A stretch of 64,000 bases of DNA from Micromonospora zamorensis (GTDB taxonomy: Bacteria > Actinomycetota > Actinomycetes > Mycobacteriales > Micromonosporaceae). Of the stretch, positions 28,271 to 36,405 are shown in pieces. Made by a program: the position numbers and the translations under genes. The notes beneath the pieces are model-generated. The model saw only the letters and a program-made list of their open reading frames with translations, searched no databases and was not told the origin of the DNA. How positions within the stretch are numbered: position 1 is the stretch's first letter; each line of letters begins with the position of its first letter. The stretch covers positions 682,001 through 746,000 of the forward strand of contig NZ_LT607755.1 of assembly GCF_900090275.1 (NCBI RefSeq), read 5' to 3'.

Positions 28271-30517
28271 GTGGCCGCCGTCCCGGACCCCGCCGGGGTC
28301 GGTGCTGGCCGGGACCCCGCCGGGGTCGGTGTCGGTCGGGACCCCGCCGGGGTCGGTGCTGGCCCGGACCCCGCCGGGGTCGACGCCGGCCGGGCCGACG
28401 CCCAGGGGTACGCCGCCGACTGGGCCCGTGCGGTGCGCCGCCTCGGGTTCGTGCCGCTCAGCGCGGCCGAGACCGAGCGGCTGCTGCTGGTGCACACGAT
28501 CCGGCTGGCGCAGGCGGTGCGGGCGGAGCCCTTCTCCGCCCGCCCGGCCGAGGAGGTCGGGTGGGCGCTGGTGGAGGCGCACCTCACCGAGCCGCAGGCC
28601 CTGGACTGGACACTGCACGCCCTCGGTGCGGATTTCGCCGACCGGGTGCTGGGTGCCCTCGACCGGCCGGCGGACCTCGCCGACCGGATCGCGGCGGTGC
28701 AGGGCGGGCTGGCCGCCGGGTTCGCCCGCGCGCTTCGCGACCGCACCTTCAGTCAGCAGGAACGGATCGCCCGGTCCGCCTGGCAGGCGCGTGACGAGGT
28801 CGAGCAGGCGCTGCGCGACAGCGAGGCACGGTTCCGGGCCGTCTTCACCGGTGCCGCCATCGGGATCGGCATCGCCGGCGTGGACGGTCGGATCATCGAC
28901 GTCAACCAGGCCTTCGCCGACATGCTCGGCTACTCCATGGAGGAGCTGCGCGGGACCAACGTGGCGGCACTGTTCCACGCCGACGACGCCGCCGGGATGT
29001 GGGAGCTGTACCAGGAGCTGATCGAGGGCAAGCATGACGCGGCCCGGGTGGAGAAGCGCTACCACCGCAAGGACGGCAGCGTGGTCTGGACGGACCTGGC
29101 CGTCTCACTGATCCGCTACGACGACGGCCGGCCCCGGTTCACCGTCGCGATGATCGAGGACATCACCCAGCGGTACGAACTCCAGCAGCGGCTGCGCTTC
29201 CAGGCGTTGCACGACCCGCTGACCGGGCTGCCCAACCGGACGTTGTTCTTCGAGACGTTGGCGCGGGTCCTCGACGGCGCGGACAACGGGCGGCGAGTCG
29301 GGGTGTGCTTCCTCGACCTGGACGGCTTCAAGGCGATCAACGACAGCCTCGGTCACGACCTCGGTGACCGCCTGCTGGTGATGATCGGCCGGAGGCTGGC
29401 CGCGTGCGTGGCCGACCACGGCCACCTGGTCGCCCGGATGGGCGGCGACGAGTTCGTGATCCTCGTCGACGGAGGGGACGACATCGACGACGCGGTGGCC
29501 GTCGCGGAGGCCGCGCTGGCCGCCGTCGCGTCCCCGGTGCACGTCGGTGAACACCAGTTGGCCGTCTCGGCCAGTGTGGGCATCGTGCAGTGCCCGGCTG
29601 CGGAGACCTCCCCGTCGGAGCTGATGAAGGCCGCGGACACCACGCTGTACTGGGCGAAGGCGGCGGGCCGGGGCCGGTGGGCGGTCTACGACCCGGAGCG
29701 CAGCGCCCGGGACATCGCCCGGTCGGCGCTGGTGGCCGGGCTGCCCGCCGCACTGGACCGGGGCGAGTTCGTCCTGCACTACCAGCCGATCGTGTCGCTG
29801 CTGGAGGGCAGCATGCTCGCGGTGGAGGCGCTGGTCCGGTGGGAGCATCCGGAGCTGGGCCTGATCGGGCCGGACCGGTTCATCGGCCTGGCCGAGGAGA
29901 CCGGCCTGATCGTCCGGCTCGGTGAGTGGGTGCTGCGGCAGGCCTGTCACGACGCCGAGCGGTGGTGGCGGCAGTTCCCCGAGGCCAGGCTGGTGGTCAG
30001 CGTCAACCTGGCCGCGCGGCAGGCCGACGACCCGGCGATCGTGGAGACGGTGGCCGACGCGCTGCACACCAGCGGACTGCCGGCCGAGCTGCTTCAACTG
30101 GAGCTGACCGAGAGCGCCGTGATGGGCAGCGCCGACGAGCCTCTGCGCAGCCTGTACCGGCTCGCCGCGCTCGGCGTCCGGCTGGCGGTGGACGATTTCG
30201 GCACCGGATACTCCAACCTGGCGTACCTGCGGCGGCTGCCGATCCACTGCCTGAAGCTCGCCGGCCCGTTCGTCGAGGGCATCCGCGCCGACGGCACCGA
30301 CGTCGCCGCCGACCACCGTGACGAACGGATCGTCGACGCGCTGGTCCGGTTGGCGCACGCGCTGGAGCTGTGGGTGACCGCCGAGGCGGTGGAGACCGAG
30401 GTGCAGGCGGAACGGTTGCGGGCGTTGCGCTGCGACACCGGGCAGGGGCGATTCTTCGGCGCCCCGGCTCCGGCCGACACGATCACCGCCCGGCTCCGTG
30501 GCGGGGCGACGGCGTGA
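28271..30517 (+). CDS. PAS-GGDEF-EAL cyclic-di-GMP protein
   Basis: A 748-residue c-di-GMP turnover protein without transmembrane segments. Parts: a repetitive DPAGVGAGR head (about 5-42), a helical region (about 45-175), a PAS domain (about 185-300), a GGDEF domain (about 314-475, active motif RMGGDEF at about 390-396, no RxxD inhibition site five residues before it) and an EAL domain (about 490-748). EAL residues are largely kept: EALVRW, NLAARQ, LELTES, DDFGTGYSNL, EAVET and GQGRFF. The usual KID is KLA (LKLAGPFV). Both synthase and phosphodiesterase activity are plausible. The GTG at 28271 lies 4 bp after the methyltransferase stop, without its own ribosome-binding site. Confidence 0.92.
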   Translation: MAAVPDPAGVGAGRDPAGVGVGRDPAGVGAGPDPAGVDAGRADAQGYAADWARAVRRLGFVPLSAAETERLLLVHTIRLAQAVRAEPFSARPAEEVGWALVEAHLTEPQALDWTLHALGADFADRVLGALDRPADLADRIAAVQGGLAAGFARALRDRTFSQQERIARSAWQARDEVEQALRDSEARFRAVFTGAAIGIGIAGVDGRIIDVNQAFADMLGYSMEELRGTNVAALFHADDAAGMWELYQELIEGKHDAARVEKRYHRKDGSVVWTDLAVSLIRYDDGRPRFTVAMIEDITQRYELQQRLRFQALHDPLTGLPNRTLFFETLARVLDGADNGRRVGVCFLDLDGFKAINDSLGHDLGDRLLVMIGRRLAACVADHGHLVARMGGDEFVILVDGGDDIDDAVAVAEAALAAVASPVHVGEHQLAVSASVGIVQCPAAETSPSELMKAADTTLYWAKAAGRGRWAVYDPERSARDIARSALVAGLPAALDRGEFVLHYQPIVSLLEGSMLAVEALVRWEHPELGLIGPDRFIGLAEETGLIVRLGEWVLRQACHDAERWWRQFPEARLVVSVNLAARQADDPAIVETVADALHTSGLPAELLQLELTESAVMGSADEPLRSLYRLAALGVRLAVDDFGTGYSNLAYLRRLPIHCLKLAGPFVEGIRADGTDVAADHRDERIVDALVRLAHALELWVTAEAVETEVQAERLRALRCDTGQGRFFGAPAPADTITARLRGGATA
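28286..28393 (+). repeat. Coding 27-bp tandem repeat, four copies
   Basis: The 15-bp palindrome GACCCCGCCGGGGTC recurs at 28286, 28313, 28340 and 28367 with an exact 27-bp period. It encodes four DPAGVxAGx units at the N-terminus of the GGDEF-EAL protein. Because the period is a multiple of three, copy number can change without breaking the frame. Confidence 0.85.
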
Positions 30518-30572
30518 GCGGGGGCCCACTACGGTTCGGTCGGCACCGATGGCGGCGATGGAAGGTGGCGAC

Positions 30573-31073
30573 GTGAGCCTGACGGACTCGCAGACCGTGG
30601 TGACGGTGGTGGCCGGCCTGGCCATCCTGGCCGGGCTGGCCGGCGTGGTGGTGCCCGGCCTGCCGGCGTTGCCGCTGTGCTGGGGTGGTGTGCTGGTCTG
30701 GGCGGTCTTCGGCGGTGCGGGCATGGTCGGCTGGGCGGTGTTCGGCGCCGCCACTGTGGTCGTGGCGGGCGGCACCGTGATCAAGTACGCGTGGCCGGGC
30801 CGGAACCTGAAGCGCACCGGTGTGCCGACGTCCACACTGCTCGCCGGCGGCGTGCTCGGCATCGTCGGGTTCTTCGTGGTGCCGGTCGTGGGGCTGGTGC
30901 TCGGCTTCGTCGCCGGGGTGTGGGCGGCGGAGCGGCTGCGGCTCGGCAGCAACCAGCTCGCCTGGCCGTCCACAGTGCAGGCGCTCAAGGCCGCTGGTCT
31001 GTCGATGCTGGTTGAGTTCGCCGCCTGTCTGGTCGTTACCGCACTGTGGCTGGCCGGCCTGCTGCTGGCGTGA
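30573..31073 (+). CDS. DUF456-type small membrane protein
   Basis: A 166-residue membrane protein with four to five hydrophobic segments. The pattern GLAGVVVPGLPALPLCWGGV near the N-terminus and a Gly-rich middle (GVLGIVGFFVVPVVGLVLGF) match DUF456, a family of unknown role. The GTG at 30573 is favoured because GGAAGGTGG ends 4 nt upstream; ATG 30549 in the same frame is the alternative. It is not tightly linked to its neighbours. Confidence 0.75.
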   Translation: MSLTDSQTVVTVVAGLAILAGLAGVVVPGLPALPLCWGGVLVWAVFGGAGMVGWAVFGAATVVVAGGTVIKYAWPGRNLKRTGVPTSTLLAGGVLGIVGFFVVPVVGLVLGFVAGVWAAERLRLGSNQLAWPSTVQALKAAGLSMLVEFAACLVVTALWLAGLLLA

Positions 31074-31133
31074 TCCCCCGGTCTGACGAGTTCGGGGCGA
31101 TAAGGCGGAGCGGCAGCGGCTAGGGTCGATCCC

Positions 31134-31880
31134 ATGCGCGTCGTGGTGCTTGGCGGTCTTGGTGCCTGGCCCTCCGCCGAGCAGGCGTGTGCGGGCTTTC
31201 TGGTCGAGCACCAGGGCTTTCGGCTGTTGGTCGATCCTGGCTACGCGACAGTGCAACCGCTGCTGACCCGGCTGCCCGCCTCATCGGTCGACGCGGTGTA
31301 CGTCAGCCACGGCCATCCCGACCACTGCGCCGACCTGCAGCCACTGCTGCGGGCCAGGGTGTTGCCCGACCGGTCCGCGCCGGCCCTGCCGGTGTACGCG
31401 CCAAGCGGCAGCCTCGACCCGCTGCTCGCGATCGACGAGTCAGGGCTCATCGACACGGCGTACCGACTGCACGGGTTCACCCCCGGCGACAACTTCGGCG
31501 TCGGTCCGTTCACCGTGCGGACATGGTCACTGCCGCACTGGGTGCCGAACGCCGGGGCCCGTTTCACCGCCGGCGGAACGGTGCTGGCCTACACCGGGGA
31601 CACCGGGCCGAGCCCGATGTTGGTTGAGTTGGCCCGCGACGCCGACCTGCTGATCGCCGACGCGACGTATGTCGACGAGATCCCGGACCGGCATGTCGGA
31701 TTCCTGTCGAGCGCCGCCGAGGTGGGTCGCTACGCCACCGCGGCACGGAGCAGAGCGGTCCTGCTGACGCATCTGTGGCCTGGCACGGACCCCGACGCGG
31801 CCGTCGCCGCGGCACGGCGGGCATACAGCGGTTCGGTCGACGTGGCCCGGTCGGGCCTGCTGGTCGACCTGCCCGCCTGA
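31134..31880 (+). CDS. Metallo-beta-lactamase-fold hydrolase
   Basis: A 248-residue MBL-fold enzyme. The zinc motif is YVSHGHPDHCAD (residues about 58-69; HxHxDH type), with further ligands in SLPHWVPNAG (His), YTGDTGPSP (Asp) and LLTHLWPG (His). The set resembles the RNase Z / phosphodiesterase-like branch that acts on small phosphodiesters or RNA, and the substrate is unknown. TAGGGT ends 7 nt before the ATG with no Shine-Dalgarno site, suggesting a leaderless mRNA. Confidence 0.88.
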   Translation: MRVVVLGGLGAWPSAEQACAGFLVEHQGFRLLVDPGYATVQPLLTRLPASSVDAVYVSHGHPDHCADLQPLLRARVLPDRSAPALPVYAPSGSLDPLLAIDESGLIDTAYRLHGFTPGDNFGVGPFTVRTWSLPHWVPNAGARFTAGGTVLAYTGDTGPSPMLVELARDADLLIADATYVDEIPDRHVGFLSSAAEVGRYATAARSRAVLLTHLWPGTDPDAAVAAARRAYSGSVDVARSGLLVDLPA

Positions 31881-31907
31881 CGCCGGGGCTCGTGGTGACG
31901 GGCTGGG

Positions 31908-31970
31908 GGCGCGGGGCACTGGTCGGGTACGGCGACGCGCCGTACGTGAGAGAGAGGTGTGCCCCGCGCC
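31908..31970. other. Nested hairpin after the MBL gene
   Basis: Outer arms GGCGCGGGGCAC (31908-31919) and GTGCCCCGCGCC (31959-31970) enclose an inner hairpin GTACGGC / GCCGTAC (31927-31933, 31939-31945). It lies 28 nt past the MBL stop and may be a terminator or a small structured RNA. The remaining 200 bp to the permease start hold TATGTA and TTGACC motifs near 32103-32113 as weak promoter candidates. Confidence 0.5.
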
Positions 31971-32177
31971 GCCGCGGTCCGGGCGGTCCGAGCGCCCGGG
32001 GGTACGCCCGTCGCGAACGGGCTGGTCACGGGCTCAAGGATGCGGCCGGGGTGGCCGCAGGGGCAACACAATTAGCCGTCGGCGGTGACATTCCCGCCGA
32101 GTATGTATTGACCGTCTTGATCGCCCGGGATCACACTTTGCCCACTCGCACGCGGAACCACCTCAGGGAGGTGTGCA

Positions 32178-33764
32178 GTGGCAACGACCCCCGTGCCGAC
32201 CGCCGAGCACCCGATGGACGACGACGCCCGACGGCTCGCCGAACTCGGCTACAAACAGGAGTTGCGCCGCAAGTGGAGTGGCTTCTCCAACTTCGCCATC
32301 TCGTTCTCGATCATCTCGATCCTGGCCGGCTGCTTCACCACCTTCGGTCAGGCGTGGAACAACGGAGGCCCGGTCGCCATCTCCTGGGGCTGGCCGCTGA
32401 TCTCCCTGTTCATCCTGATCATCGGTTTCTGCATGGCCGAGCTGGTGTCGGCGTACCCGACCGCGGGCGGAATCTACTGGTGGGCGGCCACCATGGGTCG
32501 CCCGGTGCACGGCTGGTTCACCGGCTGGCTGAACCTCATCGGTCTGGTGGCGGTCACCGCCTCGGTGGACTACGGCTGCGCGACGTTCCTCAACCTCACC
32601 CTGTCCGCGCTCTTCGACGGCTGGGCGGGGACGCTGCGGCAGGCGTTCGTCCTCTTCGTGATCATCCTGATACTGCACGGGCTGATCAACATCTTCGGGC
32701 ACCGGATCATCGACGTACTCCAGAACGTCTCGGTCTGGTGGCACGTGGCCGGCGCGGCCGTCGTGGTGGCCATCCTGGTCTTCGTGCCGGACAACCACCA
32801 GAGCTTCCAGTTCGTGTTCACCGAGCGCTTCAACAACTCCGGTTTCGGTGACGGCGACATCGGCGGGCTGACGTTCTGGTTCTACGTGCTGCCCCTGGGT
32901 TTCCTGCTGACCCAGTACACGATCACCGGCTTCGACGCCTGCGCGCACGTCTCCGAGGAGACCCGCGGCGCTTCGCAGGCCGCCGCGCGAGGGCTCTGGC
33001 AGTCGATCTTCTATTCCGCTGTCGGCGGCTGGATCCTGCTGCTGGCGTTCCTCTTCGCAGCCACCGACGTCGAGGCGGTCAACGCCGCGGGCGGCTTCTC
33101 CGGTGCCATCTTCGAGTCCGCGTTGACGCCGATCTTCTTCAAGATCGTCATCATCATCTCCACCATCGGTCAGTTCTTCTGCGGCATGAGCTGCGTGACC
33201 TCAATGAGCCGCATGGCGTACGCGTTCAGCCGGGACCGGGCGGTGCCCGGGTGGCGACTCTGGTCGAAGGTCGACCGCAACGGCACCCCGGTCAACGCGA
33301 TCATCGGCGCGACCCTGGCCGGCCTGGTGCTGACCCTGCCGGCGCTCTACGAGAGCTCGGCCGGCATTCCGATCGCCTTCTACGCGGTGGTCTCGGTGGC
33401 GGTGCTCGGGCTCTACCTGTCCTTCCTCATCCCGATCGCACTGCGGCTGCGGATGGGCGACCGGTTCGTGCCTGGGCCGTGGACGCTCGGCCGCAAGTAC
33501 AAGCTGCTCGGCTGGATCGCGGTGATCGAGATTGCCGTCATCGCGGTCTACTTCGTGCTGCCCATCGTGCCCGCCGGGGTGCCCGGCAACGACGGGTTCA
33601 CCTGGTCGGCCGTCAACTATGCGCCGCTCGCCGTCGGCGGGGTGCTGCTGGTGGTCGCCGTCTGGTGGTACGCCTCGGCCCGCACCTGGTTCACCGGGCC
33701 CGTCCGTACCGTCGAGGAGCCGGCCGCGAGGTCAGAGCCTGCGGCGGTCGACGGCCCCGAATGA
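32178..33764 (+). CDS. APC-superfamily amino acid/amine permease (GABA permease-like)
   Basis: A 528-residue transporter with about 12 hydrophobic segments and APC marks: AELGYKQELRRKWSGFSNFA at the N-terminus, the unwound helix region FAISFSIISILAG, AYPTAGGIYWWAA, GFDACAHVSEETRGA and VTSMSRMAYAFSRDRAVPGW. The closest subgroup by pattern carries GABA, choline or other amines (the ACT/UGA4-like branch). It heads a likely amine-breakdown cluster (ligase, ALDH, SDR, hydrolase) and so is the probable uptake system. GTG start with AGGGAGG about 8 nt upstream. It is convergent with the PQQ-type dehydrogenase gene, with only 17 bp between stops. Confidence 0.92.
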   Translation: MATTPVPTAEHPMDDDARRLAELGYKQELRRKWSGFSNFAISFSIISILAGCFTTFGQAWNNGGPVAISWGWPLISLFILIIGFCMAELVSAYPTAGGIYWWAATMGRPVHGWFTGWLNLIGLVAVTASVDYGCATFLNLTLSALFDGWAGTLRQAFVLFVIILILHGLINIFGHRIIDVLQNVSVWWHVAGAAVVVAILVFVPDNHQSFQFVFTERFNNSGFGDGDIGGLTFWFYVLPLGFLLTQYTITGFDACAHVSEETRGASQAAARGLWQSIFYSAVGGWILLLAFLFAATDVEAVNAAGGFSGAIFESALTPIFFKIVIIISTIGQFFCGMSCVTSMSRMAYAFSRDRAVPGWRLWSKVDRNGTPVNAIIGATLAGLVLTLPALYESSAGIPIAFYAVVSVAVLGLYLSFLIPIALRLRMGDRFVPGPWTLGRKYKLLGWIAVIEIAVIAVYFVLPIVPAGVPGNDGFTWSAVNYAPLAVGGVLLVVAVWWYASARTWFTGPVRTVEEPAARSEPAAVDGPE

Positions 33765-33781
33765 CCCGAGCCCTGCCGGGG

Positions 33782-34927
33782 TCAGGGCTGCACCGGGTCC
33801 GCGAGACGGAACCCGGCACGGCCGGCGGGTGGCGGCTGCCGCTCGCCGGTCGTGAATCGGAGGATGCGGTCGTCCTGTGGCCTCGGCGTGCCATTGCCGT
33901 CGCGGTTGCTGGTGGCCACCCAGAGGGAGCCGTCCGGGGCCACCTCGACGGTACGGAGCCGGCCGTAGGCACCCACCAACTCGGCGGACGGTGTGCCGAC
34001 CGTCCCGGCGGGGCTGATCGGGACGGCCCACAGCCGGGCTCCCCGCAGCGCGGCGACGAACAGGGTGCCGCCCGCGAAGGCGGCACCACTTGGCGACGCC
34101 TGCGCCGGTGGCCAGACGACCACCGGGGCACGGAACCGGGGATCGTTGCTCGGGCCCTCCACGACCGGCCAGCCGTAGTTACCGCCCGGGACGATGCGGT
34201 TCACCTCGTCCCAGGTGGCCTGGCCGAACTCGGTGGCGAACAGTCGTCCCTGCGCGTCCCAGGCCAGACCCTGCACGTTGCGGTGGCCGTAGCTGAACAC
34301 CGGCGAGCCGGGGAACGGGTTGCCCGCGGGGACGCCACCGTTCGGCCGGATCCGCAGGATCTTGCCATTGCGGCTGGCCAGGTTCTGCGCGTTGGACGGG
34401 ACACCGGCGTCACCGACGCCGACGTAGAGCATCCCGTCGGGGCCGAAGGCGATCCGTCCACCGTTGTGGATGGACGCCCGCACGGGGCCGCTGAAGATCA
34501 CCTGCTGGCGTTGCGGCGCGTTCAGCCGGAACCGCGCGATCCGGATGTCGGACGCGGTGGTGAAGCAGACGTAGACCCACCGGTCCAGGCGGTACCGGGG
34601 AGAGACGGCCAGGCCGAGCAGGCCTCCCTCGCCGCCGCCGACCACTCCGGCGATCCGGGCGACCTGCACCGTCGGTTGGCCGGGTCGGACCCGCAGCACG
34701 GTGCCCTGGTTGCGCTGAGCCACCAGGGCGCTGCCGTCGGGCAGGAAGTCGAGCCCCCAGGGTGCTTCCAGCCCGGTCGCGACGACCTCCGGTTGGGCGA
34801 AGTCGAACCCGCCGGCACCGGCTGCGGTGACCGACCCGTCCGGCGTACGAACCCCCGCCTCGGCGCTCACCGCCGTGCCGAGCGCGATGGCGAGAGTGAC
34901 GACGGTCAGGACTGCTCGAAGACGCAT
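33782..34927 (-). CDS. Secreted PQQ-dependent sugar (glucose/sorbosone) dehydrogenase-like protein
   Basis: A 381-residue exported beta-propeller of the soluble glucose dehydrogenase / sorbosone dehydrogenase family. A signal peptide (MRLRAVLTVVTLAIALGTAV SA, ending AEA) precedes the propeller, with blade phrases GLEAPWGLDFLPDGSALV, GEGGLLGLAVSPRY, HNGGRIAFGPDGMLYVGVGD, RNVQGLAWDAQGRLFATEFG and NYGWPVVEG. PQQ use is inferred from the family; no PQQ biosynthesis gene is in view. GAGGAG lies 6 nt before the ATG at 34927. It is inserted on the opposite strand within the permease-ligase-ALDH cluster and is divergent from the ligase gene, sharing a 91-bp regulatory region. Confidence 0.92.
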   Translation of the reverse strand: MRLRAVLTVVTLAIALGTAVSAEAGVRTPDGSVTAAGAGGFDFAQPEVVATGLEAPWGLDFLPDGSALVAQRNQGTVLRVRPGQPTVQVARIAGVVGGGEGGLLGLAVSPRYRLDRWVYVCFTTASDIRIARFRLNAPQRQQVIFSGPVRASIHNGGRIAFGPDGMLYVGVGDAGVPSNAQNLASRNGKILRIRPNGGVPAGNPFPGSPVFSYGHRNVQGLAWDAQGRLFATEFGQATWDEVNRIVPGGNYGWPVVEGPSNDPRFRAPVVVWPPAQASPSGAAFAGGTLFVAALRGARLWAVPISPAGTVGTPSAELVGAYGRLRTVEVAPDGSLWVATSNRDGNGTPRPQDDRILRFTTGERQPPPAGRAGFRLADPVQP

Positions 34928-34969
34928 GACAACTCCTCGCGTGGTTTGCCGCCGACCACGCCGGGGGCA

Positions 34970-34998
34970 TTGACGGTGATCCGGTTTGCCAGTAGACC
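34970..34998 (+). promoter_or_regulatory. Candidate promoter of the ligase-ALDH-SDR operon
   Basis: TTGACG (34970-34975), a 17-bp spacer and TAGACC (34993-34998) fit the actinobacterial housekeeping consensus. A direct repeat GGTTTGCC (34943-34950 and 34983-34990) spans the region and may be an operator shared with the divergent dehydrogenase gene. Confidence 0.55.
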
Positions 34999-35018
34999 TT
35001 GGTGATGGAGGCCCGCTC

Positions 35019-36383
35019 ATGAGCAGAACGCCACTGACGCTGGAAGAGTTGCGGGTCGCTGTCGAGGCCGGCGAGATCGACACCGTGGTGTTGGCCCTGG
35101 TCGACATGCAGGGGCGCCTGCAGGGCAAGCGGTTCCACGCGCCCTTCTTCCTCGACCAGGTGGTGGCCAACGGCAGTGAGGGCTGCAACTACCTGCTCGC
35201 CGTGGACGTCGACATGAACACCGTCGACGGGTACGCGATGTCCAGCTGGGAGCGCGGCTACGGCGACTTCGCGATGGTGCCGGACTTCGGCACGTTGCGT
35301 CGCACGCCCTGGCAGCCCGGCTCCGCGATGCTGCTGGCCGACCTGACCTGGCTCGACGGGTCGGGTGACGTGGTCGCCTCGCCCCGGCAGATCCTGCGCC
35401 GGCAGTTGGACCGGCTGGCCGAGCACGGGCTGACCGCGTACGCCGGCACCGAGTTGGAGTTCGTGCTGTTCCGCGACTCGTACGAGGACGCCTGGCGGCG
35501 CGGCTACCGCGATCTCACCCCGGCCAACCAGTACAACGTCGACTACTCCCTGCTCGGCACCGCCCGGGTGGAGCCGCTGCTGCGCCGGATCCGCACCGAG
35601 ATGGCCGCTGCCGGGCTCACCCCGGAGAGTGCCAAGGGTGAGTGCAACCTCGGCCAGCACGAGATCGCCTTCCGCTACGACGAGGCGGTCGCCTGCGCCG
35701 ACCACCACGTGATCTACAAGAACGGCGCCAAGGAGATCGCCGCCCAGGAGGGCATGTCGATCACCTTCATGGCCAAGCCGAACGAGCGGGAGGGCAACTC
35801 CTGCCACATCCACTTCTCCCTGCGGGACAGCACCGGTGGCTCGGCGATGCTCGGCGACGGGCCGGCGCACCTGTCGCAGACCGGGCAGCGGGTGCTCGCC
35901 GGGCTGCTGGCGACCATGCGGGAGTTCAGCCTGCTCTTCGCCCCGAACATCAACTCCTACAAGCGCTACCAGCCCGGATCGTTCGCCCCCACGGCACTGC
36001 GGTGGGGGGTGGACAACCGCACCTGCGCGCTGCGGGTGGTCGGGCACGGGCAGGGCATGCGGGTGGAGAACCGGGTGCCCGGCGGCGACGTCAACCCGTA
36101 CCTGGCGATCGCCGGCCTGGTCGCCGGCGCGCTGCACGGCATCGACAGTGAGCTGGAGTTGGGCGACGAGTGCACCGGCAACGCGTACGACGACCCGGAG
36201 GCCGAGCGGGTCCCCGGCACCCTGCGCGACGCCCTGGCCCTCTGGGAGGGCTCCACTGTCGCCCGGGAGGCGTTCGGCGACGAGGTGGTGGCCCACTACG
36301 CCAACCAGGCGAGGGTCGAGCTGGCCGCCTTCGACGCGGCGGTGACGGACTGGGAGCTGACCCGAGGCTTCGAGCGTCTGTGA
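35019..36383 (+). CDS. Glutamine-synthetase-family ligase (gamma-glutamyl amine synthetase, GlnA3/GlnA4-like)
   Basis: A 454-residue member of the glutamine synthetase superfamily. It has the N-terminal beta-grasp (VVLALVDMQGRLQGKRF) and the catalytic domain with TELEFVLF, KGECNLGQHEIAFRY, NSCHIHFSLRD, NINSYKRYQPGSFAP and RVENRVPGGDVNPYLA. It lacks the adenylylation Tyr loop of classical GlnA. Its neighbours (permease, ALDH, gamma-glutamyl hydrolase) point to ATP-dependent glutamylation of an amine such as ethanolamine, putrescine or another monoamine. Streptomyces GlnA4 acts on ethanolamine; GlnA3 acts on polyamines. Which substrate applies here cannot be told. GGAGG lies 7 nt before the ATG at 35019. 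Confidence 0.92.
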   Translation: MSRTPLTLEELRVAVEAGEIDTVVLALVDMQGRLQGKRFHAPFFLDQVVANGSEGCNYLLAVDVDMNTVDGYAMSSWERGYGDFAMVPDFGTLRRTPWQPGSAMLLADLTWLDGSGDVVASPRQILRRQLDRLAEHGLTAYAGTELEFVLFRDSYEDAWRRGYRDLTPANQYNVDYSLLGTARVEPLLRRIRTEMAAAGLTPESAKGECNLGQHEIAFRYDEAVACADHHVIYKNGAKEIAAQEGMSITFMAKPNEREGNSCHIHFSLRDSTGGSAMLGDGPAHLSQTGQRVLAGLLATMREFSLLFAPNINSYKRYQPGSFAPTALRWGVDNRTCALRVVGHGQGMRVENRVPGGDVNPYLAIAGLVAGALHGIDSELELGDECTGNAYDDPEAERVPGTLRDALALWEGSTVAREAFGDEVVAHYANQARVELAAFDAAVTDWELTRGFERL

Positions 36384-36405
36384 TCGACGGAGCAGGGGGA
36401 CGAGC

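Noticed and set aside
34928..35188. Longer version of the PQQ-type dehydrogenase starting at 35188
   Set aside because: It would lack a signal peptide at its N-terminus and overlap the ligase gene; the ATG at 34927 has a ribosome-binding site and a signal peptide.
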